From Rubidibacter lacunae KORDI 51-2 (GTDB taxonomy: Bacteria; Cyanobacteriota; Cyanobacteriia; Cyanobacteriales; Rubidibacteraceae): 40,120 nt of DNA. The notes under the pieces are model-generated. The model was not told the origin of the DNA, ran no database searches, and saw only the letters and a program-made list of their open reading frames with translations. Numbering within the stretch: position 1 is the first letter of the stretch; each line of letters opens with the position of its first letter. Below are positions 1-8,414 of the stretch, in pieces. Position numbers and translations under genes: made by a program. Location: contig NZ_ASSJ01000015.1 in assembly GCF_000473895.1 (NCBI RefSeq), positions 1-40,120 on the forward strand, given 5' to 3'.

Positions 1-897
1 GAGGGCAGGGGAGTGCCAACGCCCTGCAACTAAGGATATCTGCCCGCACCTGCTACTCGAGCAGCATGATGCATGCACAATGATTGATGGTTTGTTGGCA
101 TGCTGATTCGGGCAGTCCGAAATATACCTGACATTTCTTGCTAAGTCTGCTGAGTGAGTCGCCTGCCCTCGATTTGTGGAGCTTCGACTACCCTCGCCAC
201 ATCAGTAGTATTCCAATTGGCGTTCGTCGCCAATGCTCTAGGAATTCTCCCCGGCACGCCACCCCGGACAGGACCCAACTCACCGTTGACAATGGCAGCT
301 CCAGCCCCAACTTCGCCTGCATAAATTGCAGTTGATTCTCCGTCAATCCCTCCGCAGCTAGAATATTCAGTGCCGAGGGCTGCCCATAGGAAATACTTAT
401 TAACTCCAACGCGATCGCGCTCTAAATCCAAGCAGCACTAGCATTCCCTTACCTGTCAACATACAAGGGATAATACAGGGCCAGGTTGCGGGCAGCTTCG
501 CTGCCGAAGAGTTTGGGGCGGCAGGAGTAGGCGGCATCGAGATAAGTAGCAATCACTCAAAAGCCGAGAACGACACGATCGCCAAGTATAAGGACGGCAA
601 CTTTGCTCTGTCGGGAAAAAGAATGTCTGTCTGTCTGGTTAAAACGCCAGGGAACGGTTGTGAAGTCACGTTATTTGTGGCTGCGAGCGAGGCACACGCT
701 CGAAAAATAAGGGCTGAAGGGCAATTGTCAAACTTGCCTGCAAGTTCTTCGTACATTTACATAGCTATCGTTCGGTCTTGCAATATCGCTAAGGCTATTC
801 CCAAAGTAGGTCTTCATCAGGCAGGTATTTTTTGAACGATCGCTGCGGAACTGGCAGTGCTCTTACCAGTCCTTAGAGTTAACTCGTAATCCTCAAT
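1..897. other. Gene-poor stretch upstream of gatD
   Basis: No intact gene is recognisable here. The only signal is a decayed minus-strand frame between about 188 and 556, listed separately. Short plus-strand frames such as 623-835 have no recognisable domain, no convincing ribosome binding site and look like chance. The murT-type Mur ligase gene that normally sits beside gatD is not present in this stretch. Confidence 0.6.
188..556 (-). pseudogene. Decayed protein-coding remnant, unknown family
   Basis: Reading the minus strand in one frame gives protein-like text interrupted by two stops. The first segment contains LDAAYSCRPKLFGSEAARNL and ends at the stop at 449-451. After the stop at 422-424 the same frame continues with SYGQPSALNILAAEGLTENQ and stops at 188-190. 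The composition is that of a real soluble protein rather than random translation, and the frame stays constant through the two stops, which suggests recent point-mutation decay. I do not recognise the family. It could also be chance, since each open piece is under 80 codons. Confidence 0.28.
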
Positions 898-924
898 TTG
901 TCGACCGTTCAACTCTCTGCACCC

Positions 925-1743
925 ATGTCTGCGTCAGATCCTCAAACCCTTACCATTGGTTGGCTCTATCCAACATTAATGAGCACTTACGGCGATCGCG
1001 GCAACGTTATTTGCTTGCAGCGACGTGCTCAATGGCGAGGCTTTGACGTGCGCGTAGTCCGCCTCGATCTCGACGCCAGCGCCGATGACTTTGCGCTAAT
1101 CGATCTCTTCGTCGGCGGCGGCGCTCAAGATCGGCAACAAGAAATTGTCATGCGCGACCTGCGCGGAGCAAAAGCCGACACCCTATCCGATCGGATTGAA
1201 GCCGGCGTGCCCGGTTCCTTTACCTGCGGTTCACCGCAACTGCTCGGTCACTACTACGAACCCGCACTTGGGCAGCGCATTGCTGGATTGGGCATCTTCG
1301 ACTTTGTCACCAAACATCCCGGACCCGACGCGGCGCGCTGTATCGGCAACGTCGTATACGAACTGACTGCCCAACCACTGGCAACCGAAATTGCTACCGA
1401 TACTGGGACAACCCCCCTCGCGATCGGCTTTGAAAACCATGGCGGTCGTACCTATCTCGGAGATGTGCAACCTCTCGGGCAAGTCCTCTACGGCAACGGC
1501 AACAACGGCAAAGACGGAACCGAGGGTGCCTTTTACCGCCGCGCAATTGCTACCTACGCTCACGGTCCGCTCCTGCCCAAAAACCCCGCCATCGCCGATT
1601 GGTTATTGCGCGCGGCCCTAGAGCAAAAAACTGGCAAACCTGTCACCCTAATCCCTCTAGACGATGCGCTCGTGCAGCCTGCCCGAAGTGCACTGTTGCA
1701 ACGCTTGGGCTTGCAAGAAACGGCAAGCTCGCGTCATAAATAA
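925..1743 (+). CDS. gatD: GatD-like type 1 glutamine amidotransferase (CobB/CobQ-like)
   Basis: It resembles GatD, the glutaminase half of the MurT/GatD complex that amidates the D-glutamate of peptidoglycan lipid II in other bacteria. The protein opens with the family signature TIGWLYPTLMSTYGDRGN. It carries the nucleophile region FTCGSPQLLGHYYE, with the cysteine about 100 residues in, and the late histidine in TYAHGPLLPKNP. At 272 residues it has the expected length. The frame is open back to a TTG at 898, but ATG 925 keeps the whole domain and is preferred; neither has a strong Shine-Dalgarno. In many genomes a murT-type Mur ligase gene lies directly upstream; none is seen in the preceding 900 bases. 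The family call is firm. The exact substrate in this organism is inferred. Confidence 0.87.
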   Translation: MSASDPQTLTIGWLYPTLMSTYGDRGNVICLQRRAQWRGFDVRVVRLDLDASADDFALIDLFVGGGAQDRQQEIVMRDLRGAKADTLSDRIEAGVPGSFTCGSPQLLGHYYEPALGQRIAGLGIFDFVTKHPGPDAARCIGNVVYELTAQPLATEIATDTGTTPLAIGFENHGGRTYLGDVQPLGQVLYGNGNNGKDGTEGAFYRRAIATYAHGPLLPKNPAIADWLLRAALEQKTGKPVTLIPLDDALVQPARSALLQRLGLQETASSRHK

Positions 1744-2086
1744 TGCCTGCAGTTTGCTTTTGAGAGGACTGAGTCGCAGCTTGCAGCTTGAATTGCCAAC
1801 TGCACTCCCGGAGTTCTGGTCGAGTTGCTCCAAGTTGCCGATAAGTTGTTCGGACTTGCAATCGCGCCGCGCTCTGTTGCCATCAAGTTGCCACCAAGTT
1901 GCCAAAAGTTGCCGCTGAGTTGCGATCGCGAAAACTCTTGGAGGGAAATTGACCGACATGTTGCCAAGTTGGCCAACGTTCTTGCAAAAATTTGCGATGA
2001 TGAGATTGTCTGCATGATGATGAAGTTGTCTGCAAGACAAGACTTGCTCCCGATTCACGCCCGTCAACTCTCACTTCAATGGAACC
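1744..2086. other. Intergenic region with clustered GTTGCC repeats
   Basis: No gene is seen. Short frames on both strands lack recognisable features. The central part holds repeated GTTGCC words, listed separately, and is followed by a run of ATGATGA-like words at about 1996-2023. The stretch separates gatD from the gene beginning at 2087. Confidence 0.6.
1876..1923 (+). repeat. Five GTTGCC words phased at 10-11 bp
   Basis: GTTGCC begins at 1876, 1887, 1898 and 1908, and a fifth variant GTTGCG begins at 1918. The spacings are 11, 11, 10 and 10 bases, close to one DNA helical turn, so all copies would face the same side of the helix. Further GTTGCC copies stand alone at 1834 and 1960. Such phasing is typical of protein-binding arrays, but a simple degenerate microsatellite is equally possible from sequence alone. 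Confidence 0.6.
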
Positions 2087-2896
2087 ATGACCGGACGAAC
2101 TATCGATAATGGTGCCTCGACCGTCCTACTCCTGATCGTGCCAGCCGCGATTGCCTTAGTTGTCTTGTTTGTTGCCTGGCCAGTACTCCTTGGTGTTGCC
2201 CTGCTCTCCCTCGGCTGGCGACTGTGGCAACAGTACCAATGGCAACAATGGAGCGCGCGGGTCGATCCCTTTTTCAAGCAGCTCATGCGCGACAACGAAG
2301 GCCGCATGACTGCAGCTGACTTGGCCCTGAGCGCTAACTTGACCGGCGACTCAGCCCAACGCTTCCTTGCAAGGAAGGCAACCGAATTCAATGCGCTTCG
2401 ACGCGACAGCGATCTCGGCACTGCCTACTATTTCCTGACGGCAAGCGCCCTTGGCAGCGCCTTCGATACGGATACCGATGCAACCGACATAGTTGAATTA
2501 GATGCAGATGACAAGATGCCGGTCGAAACTGCACCGGCATCGACATCAGCAGCAAGCTTGCGCTCCGCATTTGACTGTGAAATTGACGATCCCGACACCG
2601 AAGGCGGAAGTGTTGCCGCGCCCACATCATTAGGCGCTGCCCTCCGCATCCGTCAGCAAGAGCAATCTACCGCCATCTCCCTGCCATCGGAAAGCAGTGC
2701 CACGTCCACTGACCTGGATGCCAAAACACTTGCTCTGATTCAAGCCGATTTGGCCAAACGCCTAGACGTACATCCCAGCACGGTTACCAAACGCAAGGGC
2801 GAACCGGATTTCAGCGAGTGGAGCCAGTGTCGCGATCCGGAAGGCATTGCCTGGGTTTTTGACCCCCAAAAAAAGGTCTTCCGACCGCGCTCCTAG
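2087..2896 (+). CDS. Membrane-anchored protein with C-terminal HTH-like segment, function unknown
   Basis: This 269-residue protein starts with one or two hydrophobic helices (about residues 12-46, LLLIVPAAIALVVLFVAWPV and onward). A Q/W-rich linker and a region at about 55-105 that reads like a small winged helix (NEGRMTAADLALSANLTGDS) follow. The centre is acidic, low complexity and probably disordered. The C-terminus has a helix-turn-helix-like segment, LAKRLDVHPSTVTKRKGEPD, then SEWSQCRDPEGIAW, a pattern I associate with uncharacterised cyanobacterial proteins. The start at ATG 2087 is the first in the frame. A membrane-tethered nucleic-acid-binding role is only inference from this layout. 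Confidence 0.75.
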   Translation: MTGRTIDNGASTVLLLIVPAAIALVVLFVAWPVLLGVALLSLGWRLWQQYQWQQWSARVDPFFKQLMRDNEGRMTAADLALSANLTGDSAQRFLARKATEFNALRRDSDLGTAYYFLTASALGSAFDTDTDATDIVELDADDKMPVETAPASTSAASLRSAFDCEIDDPDTEGGSVAAPTSLGAALRIRQQEQSTAISLPSESSATSTDLDAKTLALIQADLAKRLDVHPSTVTKRKGEPDFSEWSQCRDPEGIAWVFDPQKKVFRPRS

Positions 2897-3011
2897 CACT
2901 GGTAATGCTCCCACGTCCTGAGACGGCGTTCGCCAGGGGCGGGCGCGAAGGCTTTGGTTTCCAAACCGCAGCTGGTATCTCACAGCCGCAAATTTCGCGA
3001 AAGTTGACTGT

Positions 3012-4292
3012 TTAATTGGAAGCTAACGCGATCGCTTCGTGCGGTCCGACCAGCGACAGGTACGGCTCGATCTCGAAGTAGCGTTGAGCTACCTCGCATG
3101 CTTGTTCGGGCGTCACAGCCGCGATCGCAGCTTGAAATTCCGTATCGAACTCGACCCCAAGTCCGAGGGTTACGTACCAGCCGAAGAGCTGGGCGAGTTG
3201 CGAGTTGCTTTGCTTGCCCAAAGCGTACTGCCCTAGCAGCTTGTTTTTCGCCACTTGCAGCTCTTCTGTTGAAAGCGGTAACGCGCACAAGCGCTCGACC
3301 TCTCGGTGCAGCCCTGCGAGGGCCACAGCCGTATTGCTCGGAGCCGTACCAATATATGTAATGAAGTGTGAGTCATCGACGCGCGTGGGATAAAACGCCG
3401 ACACGTCATAAGCTAGACCGAGCTTTTCACGCAGTTCGACAAATAGCCGGCTCGATAGCCCGTTGCCAAGATAGGAATTCAGCAGCTTGAGTGGGGCATA
3501 GTCTTCACTGCGAACCGGTGCTGTCAAATAACCGAGCATGACGATCGCTTGCTGCGTATCCTGCTCGGTTAGGACCCTTTGCGGATAAGGGACCGGAGTC
3601 GGATGTGCAATTGCCGCTACCGCTTCGTCGGGAGCAGACCAATCACCAAACGCCGCCGCCACGCGATCGGCTGCTTCCTCAATGCTGATGCGACCGGACA
3701 AGCTCACTACTAAGCGATCGGGGCGCAAATACTTACCGTGATGGCGATGTAAATCCTCTCGCTGAAGTTGACCCAAGGTATCTTCCATACCTAAGCTGGA
3801 CCGGCCATAAGGGTGGTTGCCGTACATCCGACCGCGCAATTGCTCTAAGGCAACCTCGAAGGGCTGCTCCCGCCGGGCACGGAGACTTTGGAGCGCTAAA
3901 GAGCGTTCGAGTGCTACTTCCGCATCCGGAAACGACGGAGCTCGCGCGAGCTCCCCCACCAGGTCAAAGATTTCGACGAAATCTCCGGACACCGTCTTCA
4001 GGCTGATGCCGAAGTAATCGGACGTTGCATCTGTCCCGAGACCGGCACCAACTGACTCCACTGCCTCGGCAATTTCAGCAGCCGAGCGGTGCTCCGTTCC
4101 CTTAGTCAAAACGGATGCAAGCAGATGTGCGAGCCCAGCCTTGTCAGGTGTTTCCGCCCGCGTCCCGGCATCTACAAACATCAGACGACCGGCAATGATA
4201 TCGGCTGATGGATTTTCAACGACAACGATCTCGATGCCATTTGCGAGGGTTGTCCGGCGGACATGCCTTAAAGGAGGGGCGAGTTGGGTCAT
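3012..4292 (-). CDS. M16 family peptidase-like protein, zinc motif lost
   Basis: This 426-residue protein has the fold of the M16 (pitrilysin/processing-peptidase) family: an N-terminal half beginning TLANGIEIVVVENPSADIIA, a central GNHPYGRSSLG segment and a second homologous half with the typical YNVLNxYLG-like stretch (LLNSYLGNGLSSRLFVEL). The inverted zinc motif HxxEH is replaced by HLLAS at residues 56-60, so the catalytic glutamate and the second histidine are missing. It lies 111 bases downstream of a second M16 gene that keeps the motif. In bacteria and mitochondria such pairs work as a catalytic plus a non-catalytic subunit that helps hold substrate, which is the likely arrangement here. 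Confidence 0.9.
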   Translation of the reverse strand: MTQLAPPLRHVRRTTLANGIEIVVVENPSADIIAGRLMFVDAGTRAETPDKAGLAHLLASVLTKGTEHRSAAEIAEAVESVGAGLGTDATSDYFGISLKTVSGDFVEIFDLVGELARAPSFPDAEVALERSLALQSLRARREQPFEVALEQLRGRMYGNHPYGRSSLGMEDTLGQLQREDLHRHHGKYLRPDRLVVSLSGRISIEEAADRVAAAFGDWSAPDEAVAAIAHPTPVPYPQRVLTEQDTQQAIVMLGYLTAPVRSEDYAPLKLLNSYLGNGLSSRLFVELREKLGLAYDVSAFYPTRVDDSHFITYIGTAPSNTAVALAGLHREVERLCALPLSTEELQVAKNKLLGQYALGKQSNSQLAQLFGWYVTLGLGVEFDTEFQAAIAAVTPEQACEVAQRYFEIEPYLSLVGPHEAIALASN

Positions 4293-4403
4293 GAATCGGT
4301 CAATCCGTTAGACGGGATAGGGAGCAATCCGAAAATCCGGGTCGCGCTTATGCTTTCCGAGTGTTTACTAATAGAGCAACCGACCGCATAGTGAAGCGTC
4401 GCG

Positions 4404-5696
4404 TTACTCGGGCAGCATAACCGTAACGGCATAGCGATCGGTGGAAAGATACTGTCGCGCGATGCGTTGTAAGTCCTGGGGAGTCACACCTTGGACGCGC
4501 TGCGGATAGGTTGCCGAAAGTTCCGGCGACGCGATCGTGCTGTAGTAGCCGTAGAGCCCGGCAAGCTGCCCGGGGGTCTCCGTGGAAAAGGCATAGTCGT
4601 TACAAAGCAGGCGCTGCGCCCTTTTTAGTTCGGCTGAGTTTACGGGAACGTCCTGCAGTTCCTGCAAAAGGTCGCGCAAAAGGTTTTCCACATAGGGAAC
4701 CAGTTCTGGTTCTAGAACAGCACCGATCGAGAACAAGCTTGAGTCGCGCTGCAGCGAAAATGACGTGCCGATGTCGATTACGATTTGGCGTTCTTCTCGT
4801 AACTCGCGCATCCAGCGTGCCGATCGCCCTTCCGTTAATACTGCCGACAGCACGTCTAACGCGAACGCATCATCCAAACATTCGGCACCCGGACCGACCC
4901 AACCCATTAATAATCGCGCTTGCTGCAGCTGAGGCGATCGCAACTCGGAGCGGCGGATACCAATAGCTGGCGGTTCGGCAGCAACGTTAGCTGGCGGACA
5001 GGATAATGGCGCTTCGAAGTCGGCGAAGCTACTGGCAACCCACTTGCCGGCTTCTATGGCATCGAAGTTGCCAACTAGCACGACAGTCATGCGATCCGGT
5101 TGGTAGTGCGTGCGGTGAAAACATCGCAGCATCTTCGGCGTGTAGCATCTCAGTTCGGCCTCCGTCCCCAAAATCGAACGCCCGTAGGGATGGCGCTCGT
5201 AGAGGCTTGCACTCAGCATCTGAAAACCCAGCCAGTCGGGGTCGTCGTGGCAGGCACGTAGTTCTTCGAGGACTACGTCGCGCTCGCGGTCGAACTCGCT
5301 ATCGGGCACAGTTGCGTGCAAAAGAATGTCTGCCAGGTGCGGTAGTACCTGCGGCATGCGATCGGTCGCCACTGTTAAAAAGTAGTGGGCATAGTCATAG
5401 CTTGTTGCGGCGTTAGCCATTCCTCCGCAGTATTCGATGTGGCGGTCGAACTCGCCAGGCTCGAGGGATGGGGTGCCTTTAAACAGGGCGTGCTCCAGGA
5501 AATGTGCCATACCCGACCAATTCGGCGGCTCGTGGAGAGCCCCTGCTCGCACCCACACATCAGCAACTGCAACAGGCGTACCAGCAGTCTGTTGGTGAAT
5601 TAGTGTCAAGCCATTCTCGAAACGCGTAATGCTAGCGGGGAAATCGGCGGTCAGACCGGAGCATTGGAGCAGTTGCAATGTGGATGTGGGGGGCAA
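4404..5696 (-). CDS. M16 family zinc peptidase, catalytic subunit
   Basis: This 430-residue M16 metallopeptidase carries the intact inverted zinc motif HFLEH at residues 65-69, and the third ligand region VVLEEL lies about 76 residues later, as in the family. The ERHPYGRSILGTE segment and the C-terminal half with LTEGRSARWMRELREE match processing-peptidase relatives. It should cleave peptides of limited length in a closed chamber, probably in the cytoplasm since no signal peptide is present. The inactive-looking partner follows at 3012-4292 on the same strand, so the two are probably co-transcribed and act as a heterodimer. A 32-bp near-palindrome lies 33 bases upstream of the start. Confidence 0.93.
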   Translation of the reverse strand: MPPTSTLQLLQCSGLTADFPASITRFENGLTLIHQQTAGTPVAVADVWVRAGALHEPPNWSGMAHFLEHALFKGTPSLEPGEFDRHIEYCGGMANAATSYDYAHYFLTVATDRMPQVLPHLADILLHATVPDSEFDRERDVVLEELRACHDDPDWLGFQMLSASLYERHPYGRSILGTEAELRCYTPKMLRCFHRTHYQPDRMTVVLVGNFDAIEAGKWVASSFADFEAPLSCPPANVAAEPPAIGIRRSELRSPQLQQARLLMGWVGPGAECLDDAFALDVLSAVLTEGRSARWMRELREERQIVIDIGTSFSLQRDSSLFSIGAVLEPELVPYVENLLRDLLQELQDVPVNSAELKRAQRLLCNDYAFSTETPGQLAGLYGYYSTIASPELSATYPQRVQGVTPQDLQRIARQYLSTDRYAVTVMLPE

Positions 5697-6082
5697 TGAC
5701 GATAGGCTCTATGCTAGCACCCAACAAAGCATCCCCCCAGCTCTAGAGTTGGAGGGATGCAAATGCTGTGGAGTGCGACCGCGACGCCGTCTTACCTCAG
5801 CTTCTGACCTCATGATTCAAATGGGATTCGGCGTTCTCGCTTGAAGTTTCCGAGTACGATGCCCGGTCTACTGCCACGAGAGGGCTGATTCCCTCATGGG
5901 GTCAATATGTAGATCAAGAAACAGTATTGGCAGTCACCAACGTCGCCGCCGATCCACACTTTGCATTTTACCCAGTCATCTAGGGAATAGTGCAAGTGCA
6001 TTCAAGTTACGATCGTGGATGGTAAGTCCCAATCTTCTCGAGCTGCGGTTGACCGCAGCTGACTGCTGCTGACGGTGACGGC
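5697..6082. other. Intergenic region upstream of the M16 pair
   Basis: No gene is evident in these 386 bases. Apart from the near-palindrome at 5729-5760 there is no repeat, terminator with a T-run, or recognisable RNA. It should contain the promoter of the M16 operon (minus strand) and the 3' end region of the gene at 6083-6391. Confidence 0.55.
5729..5760. repeat. 32-bp near-perfect palindrome
   Basis: The arms are GCATCCC and GGGATGC, with an inner palindrome CCAGCTCTAGAGTTGG in which one position is a G/T pair. One C/A mismatch separates the inner and outer arms. There is no T-run on either side. On the minus strand it falls in the presumed 5' leader of the M16 operon, so it could be an operator or an mRNA hairpin. 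Its centre shares CTAGAGTTGG with the right end of the 100-bp MITE-C elements, so a truncated relic of that family is another option. Confidence 0.6.
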
Positions 6083-6391
6083 TTAGCGCGATCGCTCCAC
6101 ATCGCGCCGGTCTGCACGTCGTTCGAGGCGCTTTTCGAGGCGAAACAAAAACACCATCGCCGCGACGAGCCCGAGCTGTAGTGCCAAGTTGCCCAAGGTG
6201 GGCAGCACCTCTGTTCCCGCTGCCAAACGGGCGGTAAAAACTAAAGCTCCGACCGCACCTGAGACAGCAAAAGCGGCGTAAAAAAATCTACGAAACCCAC
6301 GATAAGGTGCCTTAGCTTCAGCTAGGAGACGGGCGTATTTTTCTTTTCCGGGACGTTGCTCGGTTGTTCGTGCGTCGGGCGACTCGGCCAT
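6083..6391 (-). CDS. DUF3493 / LPA1-Rep27 family small membrane protein
   Basis: This 102-residue protein has a charged N-terminus and the family core YARLLAEAKAPYRGFRRFFY. Two membrane helices follow (about residues 38-58 and 66-86), then a very basic tail (EKRLERRADRR). It matches Pfam DUF3493, found in cyanobacteria and in the plant thylakoid protein LPA1/Rep27, which assists photosystem II biogenesis. A thylakoid role here is inference from that family. It starts 91 bases after the end of the SDR gene on the same strand, so the two may share a transcript. Confidence 0.85.
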   Translation of the reverse strand: MAESPDARTTEQRPGKEKYARLLAEAKAPYRGFRRFFYAAFAVSGAVGALVFTARLAAGTEVLPTLGNLALQLGLVAAMVFLFRLEKRLERRADRRDVERSR

Positions 6392-6482
6392 GGTGATTCC
6401 CTAGCTAATCGGTCATAATTGACACGATCGTTCAGACACGTGCGCGGAGATCGCACTTTCGTCACAACAATTATTGCGGTTA

Positions 6483-7142
6483 CTATGCAACGCCCGCAAA
6501 CAACTGTGCCCAATCCTGCATAGTCGCTTTGTCATCGGTAACAATTTCCACAATTTTGTTGCGGGCGGCGGGTTGGAATAGAGCTTCTACGCACACTTGC
6601 GCGACGCGAGTTCTGGGAATGCTGCCCCCAAACAGGGAATCTGCAGATGACATCACCAACGGGTCCGAGTTGTCGTCGTTCTTCAGTCCGCCCGGCCGGA
6701 CGATCGTATAGGAAACTCCGCTGTCGACGAGATACTGCTCGGCTTGACGCTTCCAAAACAATACCAACCAAAAAAGATTGAGGGGGTGAAAAAACTGCGA
6801 CACGCACAGGGACGACACGATCGCGAAGTGCTCGATATCGCACGCTTTAGCCGCATCGACCAAATTGCGCGTTCCCCAGTAGTCCACCTGCAGTGGTCCC
6901 AGAGGGTTGAGACTCGGCCGCGCGCCCGTGGCGCAAAGCAAGACAGTGCTGCCGGCGATCGCCTCGCGCACGCCCGCAGCATCGAGGACATCGACAACAA
7001 CCAATTCGACGGCTGCGGGCAAGATCCGTTTGGCAGCGTCGCGATCGCGAACCAAGGCTCGGGTGGGAATACCGCGTTCTATCAACTCGCGAACGATTTC
7101 TCGGCCGGTTCCCCCGGTCGCTCCGGCGACTACAACATGCAT
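6483..7142 (-). CDS. NAD(P)-binding atypical short-chain dehydrogenase
   Basis: The 219-residue protein begins with a Rossmann motif, VVVAGATGGTGREIVRELIE, followed by RALVRD, in which the arginine typically selects NADP. It continues with LLCATGAR, an NLVDAAK segment and YTIVRPGGLKND, the order seen in atypical SDRs of the NmrA/Ycf39/Tic62-like group. The usual YxxxK catalytic pair is not evident (WKRQAEQYL stands near its place), as in many members that bind cofactor without classical SDR chemistry. The start codon ATG gives the motif directly at residue 3. Substrate unknown; a role as a redox-sensing or assembly factor is possible but unproven. Confidence 0.88.
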   Translation of the reverse strand: MHVVVAGATGGTGREIVRELIERGIPTRALVRDRDAAKRILPAAVELVVVDVLDAAGVREAIAGSTVLLCATGARPSLNPLGPLQVDYWGTRNLVDAAKACDIEHFAIVSSLCVSQFFHPLNLFWLVLFWKRQAEQYLVDSGVSYTIVRPGGLKNDDNSDPLVMSSADSLFGGSIPRTRVAQVCVEALFQPAARNKIVEIVTDDKATMQDWAQLFAGVA

Positions 7143-7350
7143 GGGTTACTCCTAAAGTGCTCGAATGCGACCTCTGTGACGCAACGCCACAAAAGACTCG
7201 GGCAATTTCTCTTCTCTTGGGCAAGGAGGCACGTGCGGTTCCAATTCTTTAGCCCCGTAACGTTACTAAATTGTACCCAGGGGCACACCAGTGCGGCTTC
7301 CGTGGCACCGGCAGCTTCCCACACCGACCAAGGACCCGACCAGGTGTAAT

Positions 7351-8004
7351 ATGGAGTCTTCTTCGCTCGAACGGCAATCAAACTACGTCCAGCACAAACG
7401 CGAAGACGTTCCTGCGGCTGCAACCGACACTCCCTTTGCACCCGTACGCGCACCCTTTCACTTTCATCACCACTGTGGGGGTACCATGGCGATGAATGCA
7501 GACGTGGAGAGCGTTGCAGATTACCTCAACGCTCACGCTGGCTGGTTCGTGCGTTGCGCGCGGCCGATGGCAGCCGAACCCTTAAGCGATCGCGGGTACG
7601 CCCTGACAATTGGTCGCTTTGGTGCCTTTGGCTACGAGGTCGAACCAAAGATTGGCATCGAGCTAATGCCTCCGGAGGGTTGCTGCTACCGGATGCAAAC
7701 GGTCCCGATTCCTGGCTACCTCCTGCAGGGCTACAACGTAGATTACCGCGCAACATTGGAAATCCAGCAGTCACCCGATGCAGGCTGTACCCACGTCGAT
7801 TGGACCCTCGATTTGGGCGTGGCGGTTCACTTCCCAGGATTCATCCACCGCTTGCCGCGCAAGCTGATTCAGAACACGGGCGATCGCCTGTTGAGTCAGA
7901 TCGTCCGGCAGGTATCGCGTCGCCTGACGCGCAAGGTGCAAGAAGATTTCCACTCGCGCCTAAATGCATCGCTGCCCGACGGCGAACATCCTCTTGAAAC
8001 CTGA
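7351..8004 (+). CDS. DUF1997 family protein
   Basis: The protein has about 217 residues from ATG 7351. The core FHFHHHCGGTMAMNADVESV, then AGWFVRCARPM, GRFGAFGYEVEPKIGIELMP and VHFPGFIHRLPRKLIQ, matches the DUF1997 family of cyanobacteria and plants, a START-like fold of unknown function. The frame is open to 7291, but the extra 20 residues are not family-like. ATG 7351 with a weak GGTG five bases upstream is preferred. It is divergent from the SDR gene, with about 208 bases between them. The C-terminus ends in a basic helix. Confidence 0.85.
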   Translation: MESSSLERQSNYVQHKREDVPAAATDTPFAPVRAPFHFHHHCGGTMAMNADVESVADYLNAHAGWFVRCARPMAAEPLSDRGYALTIGRFGAFGYEVEPKIGIELMPPEGCCYRMQTVPIPGYLLQGYNVDYRATLEIQQSPDAGCTHVDWTLDLGVAVHFPGFIHRLPRKLIQNTGDRLLSQIVRQVSRRLTRKVQEDFHSRLNASLPDGEHPLET

Positions 8005-8082
8005 CGTTTGAAGACTGCGGGCAAGCCAGCGCGCGATCGCCGAAGTAAATGATCCGGCATGGTCAACTGAAGGGTGAGCTTC

Positions 8083-8414
8083 AGAGGTTGTTTGAAAATT
8101 GGAAGGCGGCATCAAATTATGCCAGCCGTCTGACAATCAGCCCGATCGTCGTGATGTAAACCATCGCCTCCGACGACTACGGACAATACTCATAGTCCAC
8201 CTTCCAGCCTCTTCCCTGTAGAACACCAATTAAATCGTTCAAGACCGAAGGTCGGCACTGCAGCAGGGGTATTTCAGCCGCCGGCACGCCACAATCCGGC
8301 AATTATTCGAGGTGCTCCTGAGAGCTTTTCTACTTTGAACACTTCTGCATCCAGCCATCCCTTTCTGCACTCGTTCCTCGAAAACACTCCCTATTTTTCA
8401 AGGTGCCTCCTAGC
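8083..8414. mobile_element. Internally deleted IS5-like element
   Basis: The left boundary reads GAGGTTGTTTGAAAATTGG from about 8086, an end sequence common in cyanobacterial IS5-type elements. About 320 bases on, CCTATTTTTCAAGGTGCCTC is a degenerate inverted copy. Between them lies a broken transposase tail on the minus strand. A full-length element would be around 0.8-1 kb, so most of the gene is deleted. No target duplication could be fixed because the ends have drifted. Confidence 0.5.
8117..8260 (-). pseudogene. IS5-family transposase C-terminal fragment, frameshifted
   Basis: The minus strand encodes TFGLERFNWCSTGKRLEGG, then, after a frame shift, VDYEYCP, an amber codon, SSEAMVYITTIGLIVRRLA and a stop at 8117-8119. 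This corresponds to the IS5/IS427-type transposase ending ERTFxWLxRxRRLSKDYEyxPxTSEAMIYxAMIRIMLRRLA. One frameshift plus one in-frame stop in under 50 codons makes it clearly non-functional. Confidence 0.72.

Noticed and set aside
1876-1923. GTTGCC array as a CRISPR
   Set aside because: Repeat and spacer together are only 10-11 bases; CRISPR repeats are over 20 bases and no cas gene is present.
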